Shown here: piece by piece, positions 1 through 8,438 of the stretch
Layout: each line of letters starts with the position of its first letter
How positions within the stretch are numbered: the first letter of the stretch is position 1
NCBI GenBank assembly: GCA_022072055.1
Contig: JAJVIK010000002.1
Coordinates: 388,158 to 452,157 of the forward strand
DNA length: 64,000 nt
Reading direction: 5' to 3'
Source: a bacterium
Lineage (GTDB): Bacteria > Hinthialibacterota > Hinthialibacteria > OLB16
Notes under the pieces: generated by a model
The model's database searches: none
The model's input: only the letters and a program-made list of their open reading frames with translations
What the model was told of the DNA's origin: nothing
Made by a program: the position numbers and the translations under genes

Positions 1-2
1 AA

Positions 3-1664
3 TGGAAACAACCCTCGGCGCGCATCGAGCCCCATCTTCCTCGGATGGCGCCATATGGCGCGGAGGGGACCTTGCGCGTGGAAGGGGCTTTCGAGCTCGA
101 ACTGGGCCCCAATCGGGTTCTCAGGGTTCGTCACCACCGGGGTCTCTCGCACGCCTTCCAGGAGGTTCGTCGGCAGTTTCTTCTGAACACGGTTCGGGGC
201 GGGACGTTCCGCTGGACTGCGATGACTGCTGTTCCACGGGTTCCTCTTCGCGCGGTTCGCTTCTCCCCGGACTCCTGGCGGTCGCCGGAATTCCGCGCGC
301 GTCTCGATCATCTTTCCGCCCTCGGTTTCAACGCCGTCGCGGTGGATGCCATTCCGATTCCGAGGATCAGTCCCGATTTAAGGGATGAGGCGCACGCCGC
401 CGAATGGGAACGTCCCCTGGCGGAGCTCATTCGCGAGCTCAACCGAGAAGGCTGGTGGACCTTAGTCCTGCTTCCGATCGAGCTCGACCTTGGGATTGCC
501 CCAGGATGCGCCGAGACCCATTTCGGGGCGCCCCTATGTCGTCAGGTTCCCGCCAATCGGCGGCGGATGCTTCACCGTTTCGAGACCGTGGTCCGTCACC
601 TGTGCGAAGCCCGCGCCATCGGGTTTGCAATTACCGATTGGCGGCGATGCGCTTGTCCCCAATGCCGGGTCGTCCCATTCGAGGAAGAGGCGGCCTATTA
701 CCTCCGAGCTTACAGCGCGGTGCTGAAGCGCTTTGCCCCGGAGACAGAGATGTGGGTTGCCCCCGACTCCCTCTCTTGGGGTCTCCTTCAAGAAATCCGC
801 GCCGAGATTCCGATTACCGCGCGATTCCTGGTCTCGTCCTGCGCTGAGGGTCGCTCCGCCCCGCGGATGGAGACCCCGCAGCCTGAAGAGGGGGTTCAGA
901 TCGACCTGGTGACTTCCAGTGGCGAGGATTGGTTTGAGATCGACCGGTACCGTCGCCTGGCCGCGGAATGGGACCAGGAAATGCCCCCAAGCCTCCTCGT
1001 GGCGAACCTCCCGGACTCGCCCTGGCTTCCGGCGCGGCTCGCGCCGTTGACTCAGCTCGCCTTTCGGCGCCTTGCTCCCGAGGGGGGGGAGGAGCAGATT
1101 GTCTTCCAGCTCGCGCTCAGAACCGACGAGTGGCCGGATTGGCGTGTCTGGAGGGATCGGAACCGTGCCATCGCCGGTCTCTTCGCGACCTTTGGCGCGG
1201 ATTCAAGGGTTCGACCGTACTCGCCGGAAAGCGGATTGGCCTCCGGCATTCCCGTCCGGTGGATGGAGCACGTGGAGACCCTTTCGCGCGGAACTCGAAT
1301 GAACGGCCAGTCCCATTCCCCATGGGGCCTGAGCCTTCCCGAAGCGCTCCAAAAAGGGGCGGTCAGATGGCGGGCCGAATCCCGGGTCCGCGAGGTCTTG
1401 GCCGACCTGGGTGGGATTGTCCCCGAAGCCCCGCTCGAGTGGGAACTGCTCCGACGCTTGGGCTTTCTGTCCGAACGGATGGCATCGGTCTTGGAAGACC
1501 CCCTCCTGGTTGAATCCCTCGATAGCGCCGAACGCCGCTCCCTGGAAAACCTCAGGGACTATCTCTCAGTCCTCCTCTCCGAGCCTGGACATGGTCGGGT
1601 TTGGCGACCTGTCGACCTTCCGGAACTCGTCGTGTGGGGATGGAGTCCCGGTGGCGGCGCCTGA
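3..1664 (+). CDS. Partial glycosidase-like protein, 5' end cut by window
   Basis: The frame is open from the first bases of the window, so the true start lies upstream; 553 residues are visible and the first in-frame ATG is at 45. The early part has the order seen in GH20/GH84-type glycosidases: a small mixed domain containing GLSHAFQEV, then a segment starting a TIM barrel (PRVPLRAVRFSPDSW, later GFNAVAVDAI). A CACPQC pair of cysteines lies mid-protein and could bind metal. I cannot point to a catalytic residue with confidence, so the glycosidase label is inference from layout only. The stop at 1662-1664 overlaps the likely GTG start of the next gene, so the two are probably co-transcribed and translationally coupled. 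Confidence 0.6.
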   Translation, partial: WKQPSARIEPHLPRMAPYGAEGTLRVEGAFELELGPNRVLRVRHHRGLSHAFQEVRRQFLLNTVRGGTFRWTAMTAVPRVPLRAVRFSPDSWRSPEFRARLDHLSALGFNAVAVDAIPIPRISPDLRDEAHAAEWERPLAELIRELNREGWWTLVLLPIELDLGIAPGCAETHFGAPLCRQVPANRRRMLHRFETVVRHLCEARAIGFAITDWRRCACPQCRVVPFEEEAAYYLRAYSAVLKRFAPETEMWVAPDSLSWGLLQEIRAEIPITARFLVSSCAEGRSAPRMETPQPEEGVQIDLVTSSGEDWFEIDRYRRLAAEWDQEMPPSLLVANLPDSPWLPARLAPLTQLAFRRLAPEGGEEQIVFQLALRTDEWPDWRVWRDRNRAIAGLFATFGADSRVRPYSPESGLASGIPVRWMEHVETLSRGTRMNGQSHSPWGLSLPEALQKGAVRWRAESRVREVLADLGGIVPEAPLEWELLRRLGFLSERMASVLEDPLLVESLDSAERRSLENLRDYLSVLLSEPGHGRVWRPVDLPELVVWGWSPGGGA

Positions 1665-2778
1665 CCTCTTGGGGACATGGAAGGGGCTGGAGGTCTTTGG
1701 GGCGATCATGCCTCCAAGTGCTCCAACGACCACCATTCTCAATTCCAGTCACAGCCGCTATCCGCTCGGCACGGACCCATGGATCCCGCAAACCCAATCC
1801 GCGGTCCGCTCCCTCGCCGAGGAGCGGGCCGTTGTGCTCAGCTCGGTGGGTTCTCCCAACTGGGATTTCCTCACTTGGGCGGCCGGGGATGCGGACTGTT
1901 TCCTCGGGGTGCTCCTCCCCGCCCCCGTTGGCGTCGATCCGCGCCCACATGCGGAAACCATCCTCCACGACTTCAGCCTAAACCCGGGAAGGACTTGCTT
2001 TGCGATGCTTCCGGAGCGCGGCACGGGAAGACGCGACTCAGGACCCTTCCGGGATCGTTGGATCGTGGAGCATGCGGATACGATTGTTCCGATCAGCATC
2101 CGTCCCGGCGGTAGGATGGACGGACTTCTTCAGGGAATATCCACCGACCCGAGAGTCCTTCCCGACTTCAGAATTCCCTTTGTCAACAACCGATCCTATC
2201 CCCCCTACCGCTTCCGAGTTCAAGACATCCGAAGGGAGGTGGACCCGCTCTGGAAGGAGTCCCTGATTCACTGGACTCGCGCCGCTTCCGGACCCTGGCC
2301 GGGGGAGACTCTCGCGGACTACTTCCGCGCGGTTTGCTCCAGCGGCGCCAGGTATGCGCGTTCCGCGCGGGTCACTCTGGCCCGGATTCGGGACGAACAA
2401 CTCCTTCGGGCCTCGAACTGGAAGATTCGGGGGAAGCATGCGGCGGTCTGTTTCTCTTCACTTCCCCCAAGCCGCGCGACCGAGCGGATGCGCTGGCGGA
2501 AGCGATACCTCCGATACCCAATCGAACCCTTCGGAATTGCGATCCGGGCCGAAGTCGCGCGGTCGCTCGGCATCTGTCCGGTGATGTACGTGGGGACTGG
2601 GACCTCCCCGGCGAACGGTTCGGATCCTCTCGCTCAGGCAATCGGGACTAGCGGTTTCTGGCCCGCCGAACAGGAGTATCGCCATCTCGGTGACCTGGAC
2701 CTTGCGGCGCTTCCCGAAGGCTCATGGGGGGTTGTGGATCTCAGCCCTTATGTCGAATCGGGCCCCCAATGGGGGTAG
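1651..2778 (+). CDS. Protein of unknown function
   Basis: Product of about 375 residues. I start it at GTG 1651, which overlaps the end of the upstream gene and has a purine-rich stretch (GGGGATGGAG) just before it; ATG 1708 is an alternative. The same frame stays open further upstream, but that part is antiphase to the upstream gene and looks like non-coding shadow. I do not recognise the family. The N-terminal half has short hydrophobic strands separated by loops (ERAVVLSSVGSP, DCFLGVLLPAP) that could be a Rossmann-like core. The C-terminal half is Arg-rich with a few helices. No signal peptide or membrane segment is seen. It ends 9 bases before the convergent acetyltransferase gene. Confidence 0.55.
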   Translation: MAAPDLLGTWKGLEVFGAIMPPSAPTTTILNSSHSRYPLGTDPWIPQTQSAVRSLAEERAVVLSSVGSPNWDFLTWAAGDADCFLGVLLPAPVGVDPRPHAETILHDFSLNPGRTCFAMLPERGTGRRDSGPFRDRWIVEHADTIVPISIRPGGRMDGLLQGISTDPRVLPDFRIPFVNNRSYPPYRFRVQDIRREVDPLWKESLIHWTRAASGPWPGETLADYFRAVCSSGARYARSARVTLARIRDEQLLRASNWKIRGKHAAVCFSSLPPSRATERMRWRKRYLRYPIEPFGIAIRAEVARSLGICPVMYVGTGTSPANGSDPLAQAIGTSGFWPAEQEYRHLGDLDLAALPEGSWGVVDLSPYVESGPQWG

Positions 2779-2787
2779 GCGGGCCTG

Positions 2788-3417
2788 TCAGGGCGGAGAA
2801 AGTTCTACGATTCCGCCGCCACGAATCGAATAGGCAAGCCCGCAAACTTCGCAGCGGAGGCTCTCTCGATCCGCTGGAGCCGAACCGGCCTCGAAACGAA
2901 GGAACGGCTCCCCGCAACGACAGACCAGACCGATGCTTCGCGCGGGGTGGCCCACGACCATATGGAAATCCGGGATGCTCTTGGTCACCAAGGCCCCCAT
3001 CCCGACCATGGCGAAGCGACCGATGGTGAGGTCGTTGCCGATGATGCACCCGGCGCCGAGGGTCGCCCCCTCCCGGACTCGCGTGGGCAGGGTGTGCTCG
3101 TCCGGGTCTGAGGTTCGCAAGCTCTTAAGGTCTGTGGTGGTCGCGCGTGGGAAGCGGTCGTTGGTGAACAGCGCGCCCGCGCTGATCATGACCCCATCCT
3201 CGATGGTCACCGCGGTGCAGATGTAGACATTGGCGTTGATTTTGACCCGATTGCCGATCTCGACCCCGTAGGCGATGTAGGTCTTCTCCCCCACAATGCA
3301 CTCCTCGCCGATCCGGGTTCCGGGACCGCGCACGTGCACATTGTCCCAGATCGAGGTTCCTTCCCCGATTTCGACTCCATCCTCAATGAGGGCGGTGGGG
3401 TGAATCCGGACAGGCAC
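2788..3417 (-). CDS. Left-handed beta-helix N-acetyltransferase (WbpD/WlbB-like)
   Basis: Product of 209 residues. Repeated hexapeptides of the [LIV]-G-x4 type (VEIGEGTSIWDNVHV, VEIGNRVKINANVYI, VTIEDGVMISAGALF, ATLGAGCIIGNDLTIGR) form a left-handed parallel beta-helix, and the NDRFPRA and GHPARSIG segments are typical of the WbpD/WlbB group. Those enzymes acetylate the 3-amino group of UDP-2-acetamido-3-amino-2,3-dideoxy-glucuronate with acetyl-CoA. The C-terminus carries two Cys pairs (CRCGEPF and CEVCGLAY) that look like a small zinc ribbon, as in some relatives. It is the last gene of a minus-strand operon after a DegT aminotransferase and a Gfo/Idh dehydrogenase, the same set that builds this sugar in other bacteria. 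The substrate is inferred from that context. Confidence 0.85.
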   Translation of the reverse strand: MPVRIHPTALIEDGVEIGEGTSIWDNVHVRGPGTRIGEECIVGEKTYIAYGVEIGNRVKINANVYICTAVTIEDGVMISAGALFTNDRFPRATTTDLKSLRTSDPDEHTLPTRVREGATLGAGCIIGNDLTIGRFAMVGMGALVTKSIPDFHMVVGHPARSIGLVCRCGEPFLRFEAGSAPADRESLRCEVCGLAYSIRGGGIVELSPP

Positions 3418-3420
3418 GGT

Positions 3421-4488
3421 TCACTTCTTGAGCGCGAGCTTCCTGGCCGGAGGGGCTTTTCGCGCGGGTCCGTTCCGCCCGTGCGACAGGGCTTCATTTG
3501 GGCCGCTAACCTGAACCCAATGGTTGCCGGCAAGGGAACGGTAGGCCGCCTCGATGGTCTCCACCGAACCGATCGCGTCCTCGGCGGTAATCAAGAGCGG
3601 TTCTTCCTTCCGGATCGCGTGGCAAAAATTTTCGATCTGACGTTTGAACGCCTGGACCTTGTCGTAGCCCTTGCCGAAAACGATCCAGTCCGGGCTGGAG
3701 GACTGACGGTACTTCGACTCTTTCCATCCCACCCGGATGGTTCCGCGCGAGCCATAAATGTCGATATAGCTGTCGAGTTCCTTGTTGAGGCTCCAGGAGA
3801 GGTCGATGCTCCCCATGACTCCTTCCACGCTGCGGATGAAAATGCGGACCGTGTCCTCGACCGCAAGGCCCTGAACACGCTTCCCCTCGACCGCGTGGAC
3901 CTCGGCCACCGGCCCCAGGAAATAGCGCATGATGTCCACCGAGTGGGTTCCATTGTCGATCAACACCCCGCCGCCGCTCACCGCCGGGTTCGAGTTCCAG
4001 CGGTTGGTCATGTCCACGCGCGCGGTGAAGGCGTTTTCAAAGAGAATGATCTCTCCCAGGATGCCCGAGGTCACAATGCTCTTGGCGCGGATGACATCCT
4101 CCACATAACGGAACTTGGAAGCCATGGTGAGAACCACGCCCGCGCGCTCCGCCGACTGGACCATCCGCTTCGCGCTGGTCGAGTCCGGACACAGCGGCTT
4201 CTCACATAGGACATGAATCCCATGTTCGATAAGACCCAGGCAGATTTCGGCATGGGTGGAGGGTGGAGTGCACACGATCACCGCATCCACCTTGGCCTTG
4301 TCGGCCAGCGCCTCATGGGATCTGAAACTCGCGCAGCCCAAGCCCTCGGCCAATGCCTTGGCCGCCTCGGGTCGAGTGTCCGCCACCGCCGCGATCCGAC
4401 CCAGGTCGGTCTGGGAGAAGGCCTGCACATAGGATTGCGCGATTCCTCCCGCGCCGATCAATCCGAAATTCAGCTGCTTGCCGTTCAT
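3421..4488 (-). CDS. Gfo/Idh/MocA oxidoreductase (WbpB/WlbA-like)
   Basis: Product of 355 residues. The N-terminal Rossmann fold shows the nucleotide-binding turn GLIGAGGIAQSY at residues 7-18. The Gfo/Idh EKP motif (HVLCEKPL) and the substrate-side stretch GGGVLIDNGTHSVDIMRYF, whose Asp and His are the usual catalytic pair, are both present. ATG 4488 was chosen because it overlaps the upstream aminotransferase stop in an ATGA junction; the longer open frame upstream is a shadow of that gene. In the WbpB/WlbA role it would oxidise the 3-hydroxyl of a UDP-N-acetyl-glucuronate using NAD(P), giving the 3-keto sugar that the aminotransferase next door uses. The role is inferred from the neighbours. 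The C-terminal tail is basic and probably flexible. Confidence 0.87.
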   Translation of the reverse strand: MNGKQLNFGLIGAGGIAQSYVQAFSQTDLGRIAAVADTRPEAAKALAEGLGCASFRSHEALADKAKVDAVIVCTPPSTHAEICLGLIEHGIHVLCEKPLCPDSTSAKRMVQSAERAGVVLTMASKFRYVEDVIRAKSIVTSGILGEIILFENAFTARVDMTNRWNSNPAVSGGGVLIDNGTHSVDIMRYFLGPVAEVHAVEGKRVQGLAVEDTVRIFIRSVEGVMGSIDLSWSLNKELDSYIDIYGSRGTIRVGWKESKYRQSSSPDWIVFGKGYDKVQAFKRQIENFCHAIRKEEPLLITAEDAIGSVETIEAAYRSLAGNHWVQVSGPNEALSHGRNGPARKAPPARKLALKK

Positions 4489-5729
4489 GTCTTTCCCCCA
4501 GTCAGTTGTTGAACCGCTTCGCGAATGGAGGCGGCGACATAGTCCACATGGATCTCCGTGTAGCGCTCGTTCCAGGGGAGCACAATCACTCGTTCGAGGG
4601 CCTCGAAGGTCCCCGGAAACCGTTCCGGCGAGTAATCCACCGCCTCCGGAGCGGCGAGGGTGAACGGCCAACGGCTGTTCCCGAAGGTCCGCTGATCCCG
4701 GAAGACGGCGCACTGGAACGCCGGCTTCTGGATGTAGCGCGGCGCGGATGGCACCTCCCAGCCCTTGAGGGCGTTTCCCAGCGCCGGAGAGCCTCCGGGG
4801 ATCACCGCTCCATCCACTCGCAGGCAGTACTTCCAGTAGCTGTGAACATCCCCCGGACGGACATGCGGGGTCTCGATTCCGGGAAGCCCCTGTAGCCGCT
4901 CGGTCATGCGCCGCGCCATGCGGATCCTCTGGCGGACCCCCTCCGCGAGCTTGGCGCTCTGGGCAAACGCCACCGCGCCGACCACCTCGCTCATCCGGTA
5001 GTTGAGCGCGAGAAAGGTGTGATCCGGGTTCGGCTCGCCATACGGCCAAGCTTTGTTGATGAACAGTTTCATGCGTCGCGCGAGGGCCTCATCGTTGCTG
5101 ACCACAATCCCCCCCTCGCCGCTGGTGATGTGCTTGCCCTGTTGGAGGCTGAAACACCCCACCGCGCCGAAGGTTCCGACTTTCCTCCCGGCGTGCTCGG
5201 CATCGAAGGCCTGCGCGCAATCCTCAATCACCGGAATCCCGCGCTTGTTCGCCACCTCCAGGATGCCGGTCATGTCGCAGGGGTTTCCGAACAAGTGAGT
5301 CGCGATGATGGCCTTGGTCCTGCCGGTGATCCGCGCGGCGATGCTCTCGGGGGTGACATTGTAGGTTCGGGGGTCCACATCCGCGAAAACCGGAACCGCC
5401 CCTTGATAGAGGATCGGGGAAAGCGCCCCCATGTCGGTGATCGCGGTGGTGATGACCTCATCCCCGGGTTCGGGGTCCACCGCCGCGAGCGCGCAATGAA
5501 TGGCGGCGGTGCCCGAGGCGCACGCGGAGGCAAAGCGCGCGCCCACCAGCTCCGCGAAACGCTGCTCAAAGCCCTTCACGAATTTCCCGCGAACGCTGAA
5601 CAGCACACCGCTCTCAAGCGCTTCCTGAACCGCTTCGAGCTCCTCGGGTCCGAAACTCCGTCCCGAAGCCTCCTGGTCGGATGGGAGTTTAACGACTTCT
5701 TGAGGTGCAACGGCCGGCTTAGACGTGAT
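4485..5729 (-). CDS. DegT/DnrJ/EryC1/StrS aminotransferase (WbpE-like), unusual start
   Basis: PLP-dependent sugar aminotransferase. The PLP lysine sits in FSLQQGKHITSGEGG, and VIEDCAQAF and the CASGTAAIHCAL cofactor loop are typical. The first standard start is GTG 5606, giving 373 residues, but homologous sequence continues upstream in frame (FGPEELEAVQEALESG is the usual DegT lead-in). That extension runs without any ATG, GTG or TTG to an ATC codon at 5729-5727, which lies just after a very strong Shine-Dalgarno run (AAGGAGGAGG, 5735-5744). I therefore extend the gene to 5729, giving 414 residues; the start is either a rare ATC or a base change from ATG. The gene overlaps the fusion gene upstream and the dehydrogenase downstream (ATGA). 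Its likely role is amination of the 3-keto-UDP-sugar. Confidence 0.85.
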   Translation of the reverse strand: MTSKPAVAPQEVVKLPSDQEASGRSFGPEELEAVQEALESGVLFSVRGKFVKGFEQRFAELVGARFASACASGTAAIHCALAAVDPEPGDEVITTAITDMGALSPILYQGAVPVFADVDPRTYNVTPESIAARITGRTKAIIATHLFGNPCDMTGILEVANKRGIPVIEDCAQAFDAEHAGRKVGTFGAVGCFSLQQGKHITSGEGGIVVSNDEALARRMKLFINKAWPYGEPNPDHTFLALNYRMSEVVGAVAFAQSAKLAEGVRQRIRMARRMTERLQGLPGIETPHVRPGDVHSYWKYCLRVDGAVIPGGSPALGNALKGWEVPSAPRYIQKPAFQCAVFRDQRTFGNSRWPFTLAAPEAVDYSPERFPGTFEALERVIVLPWNERYTEIHVDYVAASIREAVQQLTGGKT

Positions 5730-7515
5730 GGTTCCCTCCTCCTTGAATTCGCTCGTTCCGCTCCACTTGAGGCGACGGTTCAGACTCCCGAATTATCGGC
5801 TGAGCGGGGCGAGACCGAAGCCCCAGGCGACGGATGCGGCGCTTCTCGCGCAGGATCCTCCTGATCAGGCCCAGATGCCCAAGGATGGTCCGCGCGATCT
5901 TCATCTTGGAGTGGCCCAGGAGGCGCACTTCCAGCACGGCCGGGAACTCCGCGATCCTGGAACCGTGCAGGTTCAGCATCGCGATCAGTTCCGCGACCCC
6001 CAGGAATCCCCCTTCGCGCAGCGGGATATCCGCCACCGCGCTGCGCCGGTAAACCCGGAAACAACTCGTGTACGTCGCGAGCTTCTGCGGCAGAATGAGA
6101 CCGTAGAGCAAGGAGAGACTCTTCGATAGCGCCAACCTCCAGCCGGGCACATTCAGGACCCGGCCGAGCGGGTGATAGGGCGAGGCGGTGACCACATCCA
6201 CATCCTCGGCCAGGAGCGGGAGCATTCCGCGCAATTGATGCGGGTCATAGGTGCAATCGCAGTCGATGGAACAGACCACCTCGGTCCTCGCGTTCCTGAG
6301 TCCGGTCAGGATTCCCGCCGCCACGCCGAGGTTCTTGGGGTGACGGATCAAGTCGCAGTCGGCGCGCCCGCCAAAGATTCTTTGAAGGGTTTCCCAGGTC
6401 CCATCGGTGCTGCTGTCATCCACGAAGACATAGTGCAGCTCATAGTCCCCCTGGAGCTCCTCCGCGACACTCCCCAATGTGTTGGCCAGGTACGGCAGCG
6501 AGGATTCCTCGTTGTAGCACGGCACAACGAGTGTGACCGGAATACGCTCCTTGGTGGGGGGTGCCGGGATGCGCTTCCGGCTCGGTTTATCCGGGACCGG
6601 GAAGAGCCTCCTGTCCCCGCTCGAATCCTTGAAAACCACCGGCTCGCCGACATCCACGCTCGGCAGGCTCAAGTAATCCCCGATCGACATGAAGCGATAT
6701 CGTCGGAGATACTCCGGGACGAGCAGCGACATCTTCCCCAGATTGCGGTATTGGCGAATCCGCTGAAGCAGCGGGGCGGCCTGAATCCGGGGCTGGTCCG
6801 GGTCGAGCTCCCAAACATGGAAATACATCACAAAGGGGGCATCGTGCCTGCGACACCAACGCGCCACCGCGCGGCGCATCAGGAAGTCGGGGATCTGTCG
6901 ATGGTAGTTTCCGCCCGCGATGGGCAGGCACCATCCTCCGAGGCTCCAAGACGGGAGCGGGAACTCCCACAGCTCCCGGTTTCCCGCGCGGTGAACATGT
7001 GGGAAACGGCGCCAGGGTTCATGCGAATAAGTCCAGAACTGAGGCCGGATGCTCGAATCATAGGCGAAGCCCTCCTCGGCGAGGATGTCCAGCGCCCAGA
7101 GATCCGTGGGGCGAAACCAGCCTCGCGCGGTTCGATAACCATAGACCTTCTTCCCGGAGGCCGCCTCGATCGCGTCCCGAGATCGCTTGAGGTCGTTGCG
7201 AAACTCCTCCGGGGTCATCTCACGGATGCTGCGGTGGTAATAACCCTTGCTCGCAATCTCATGCCCGCGACGAGCCACCTCGCGGACCACCTCCGGGAGC
7301 TCATCCGCGATCCAGCCCAGAGCGAAAAAAGTGGCCTTGATCCCGAATTCATCCAATAGGTCGAGCGTTTTGCACGTGTTTTCCCCGACTCGGGTCTCGA
7401 AGCGGTACCAGTTTTCCCTTGGAATGACCGAACGTAGCGTGCCGACCTGGAAGTAATCCTCCAGATGGATGGTCAGAAGGTGGCGAATCTCGGGGGGCTG
7501 GAAGCGGGGGGTCAT
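5719..7515 (-). CDS. Polysaccharide deacetylase (NodB) / GT2 glycosyltransferase fusion
   Basis: Two-domain protein of 598 residues. Residues 9-285 match the polysaccharide deacetylase family of the exopolysaccharide (XrtA/DUF3473-like) type: LEDYFQV, GIKATFFALGW, YGYRTARGWF and the C-terminal region FVMYFHVWELD. Residues about 322-560 are a GT2 glycosyltransferase (VVPCYNEESSLPYL, FVDDSSTDGTWE, SIDCDCTYDPHQ) with no clear membrane helices. ATG 7515 was preferred over TTG 7539 because AGAAGG lies 5 bases before it. Key deacetylase positions differ from the classic motif: His17 stands where Asp is usual and Lys90 where the first metal His is usual, so activity is uncertain. As first gene of the operon it probably processes or extends the glycan that receives the modified uronic acid. 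Confidence 0.85.
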   Translation of the reverse strand: MTPRFQPPEIRHLLTIHLEDYFQVGTLRSVIPRENWYRFETRVGENTCKTLDLLDEFGIKATFFALGWIADELPEVVREVARRGHEIASKGYYHRSIREMTPEEFRNDLKRSRDAIEAASGKKVYGYRTARGWFRPTDLWALDILAEEGFAYDSSIRPQFWTYSHEPWRRFPHVHRAGNRELWEFPLPSWSLGGWCLPIAGGNYHRQIPDFLMRRAVARWCRRHDAPFVMYFHVWELDPDQPRIQAAPLLQRIRQYRNLGKMSLLVPEYLRRYRFMSIGDYLSLPSVDVGEPVVFKDSSGDRRLFPVPDKPSRKRIPAPPTKERIPVTLVVPCYNEESSLPYLANTLGSVAEELQGDYELHYVFVDDSSTDGTWETLQRIFGGRADCDLIRHPKNLGVAAGILTGLRNARTEVVCSIDCDCTYDPHQLRGMLPLLAEDVDVVTASPYHPLGRVLNVPGWRLALSKSLSLLYGLILPQKLATYTSCFRVYRRSAVADIPLREGGFLGVAELIAMLNLHGSRIAEFPAVLEVRLLGHSKMKIARTILGHLGLIRRILREKRRIRRLGLRSRPAQPIIRESEPSPQVERNERIQGGGNHHV

Positions 7516-7829
7516 GGTTGCCTTCTGGGAGCCGGTCAAGCCTCATCGGGTGCAGGAAACATTCCAGTTCCATTAAACCTCATTTGCTTTGGATATCTCT
7601 CCACCTCCCCCCCACAAATGTGGCCTTTCTGACAGGACTCTTGGGGGAGACCTCCCATCCACAGTCGTTCCTAGGGGAAAATCTGTTCTCACTGTTGTTC
7701 AGATTGGACAAACCTCTTGTCTCTCATGAACCGGGAGAACGCACTCTGAAGAGAATCGACCGAGGCGCGCGAGTTCTGTTGGAAAAAGTGGGGCTATCAT
7801 GAGATATTCCCTGAACCTGGAGGCATGGC
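7516..7829. other. Divergent intergenic region
   Basis: About 314 bases between the sugar operon (minus) and the cobalamin adenosyltransferase (plus). It is more AT-rich than its flanks. I see no convincing -35/-10 pair and no B12-box (riboswitch) signature. It must hold the start signals for both directions but I cannot place them. Confidence 0.5.
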
Positions 7830-8414
7830 ATGCGGATCACGAAGGTGGTCACACGGCAAGGGGATGATGGAACCACAGGGCTGGTGGGGGGAGGGAATCG
7901 TGTCTCCAAGGGGTCTCTCCGGATTGAGGCCTGCGGGACAGTGGATGAGCTCAGCGCCGCCCTCGGCCTTGCGCGGTCATTGTTGGCGCAAAGATCTGGG
8001 GCCGCCGCAAGCGATTGGGAGTCCCGAATCGACGGGGACCTTGCGGAGATTCAGAATGTCCTCTTTACCCTGGGGGCGGAGCTGGCCACGCCTGAGCAGG
8101 CCCACCGTCCCGGAATGCCACGGATTTCCGAGATGCATATCACCGATCTTGAGGCGCGTCTCGCCTCGTTCAACGCGGAGCTTCCGCCGCTCGAGGAGTT
8201 TGTCCTACCCGGAGGGCCCCCTCCCGTCGCGGCCCTCCATCTCGCCAGAACCATCTGCCGTCGCGCCGAACGGGTGGCGGTCACCCTGAAGGCCGCTGAG
8301 CCGATTGGGGAATGGGTGGTTCCCTTTCTGAACCGGCTCTCGGATCTGCTCTTTGTGATGGCTCGTTGGGTGTGCCGCTGCTCGGATGCAATCGAAACCC
8401 AGTGGCGGCGCTAG
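7830..8414 (+). CDS. ATP:cob(I)alamin adenosyltransferase, PduO type
   Basis: Product of 194 residues, the usual length for the PduO/MMAB family. The ATP-binding N-terminus TRQGDDGTTGLVGGG, the GTVDELSAALG helix, FTLGAELATP, EFVLPGG and the C-terminal ARTICRRAER signature are all present. The enzyme transfers adenosyl from ATP to reduced cob(I)alamin to make coenzyme B12 in the cytoplasm. GGAGG lies 8 bases before ATG 7830. The methyltransferase gene follows after 24 bases. A corrinoid protein and its methyltransferase lie about 20 kb away, so the cell clearly uses corrinoids, but no adenosylcobalamin-dependent mutase is in the window. Confidence 0.93.
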   Translation: MRITKVVTRQGDDGTTGLVGGGNRVSKGSLRIEACGTVDELSAALGLARSLLAQRSGAAASDWESRIDGDLAEIQNVLFTLGAELATPEQAHRPGMPRISEMHITDLEARLASFNAELPPLEEFVLPGGPPPVAALHLARTICRRAERVAVTLKAAEPIGEWVVPFLNRLSDLLFVMARWVCRCSDAIETQWRR

Positions 8415-8438
8415 ACTGACCGTGGACCGGCCGGACAA

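Noticed and set aside
1411-1650. Upstream extension of the unknown gene at 1651
   Set aside because: It overlaps the glycosidase-like gene in another frame and its composition is unlike the rest of the protein; GTG 1651 is a better start.
3334-4209. Open frame of 291 codons on the plus strand
   Set aside because: Antisense to the Gfo/Idh and acetyltransferase genes, with no domain of its own.
7516-7829. Cobalamin riboswitch upstream of the adenosyltransferase
   Set aside because: No B12-box-like element or surrounding pairing was found.
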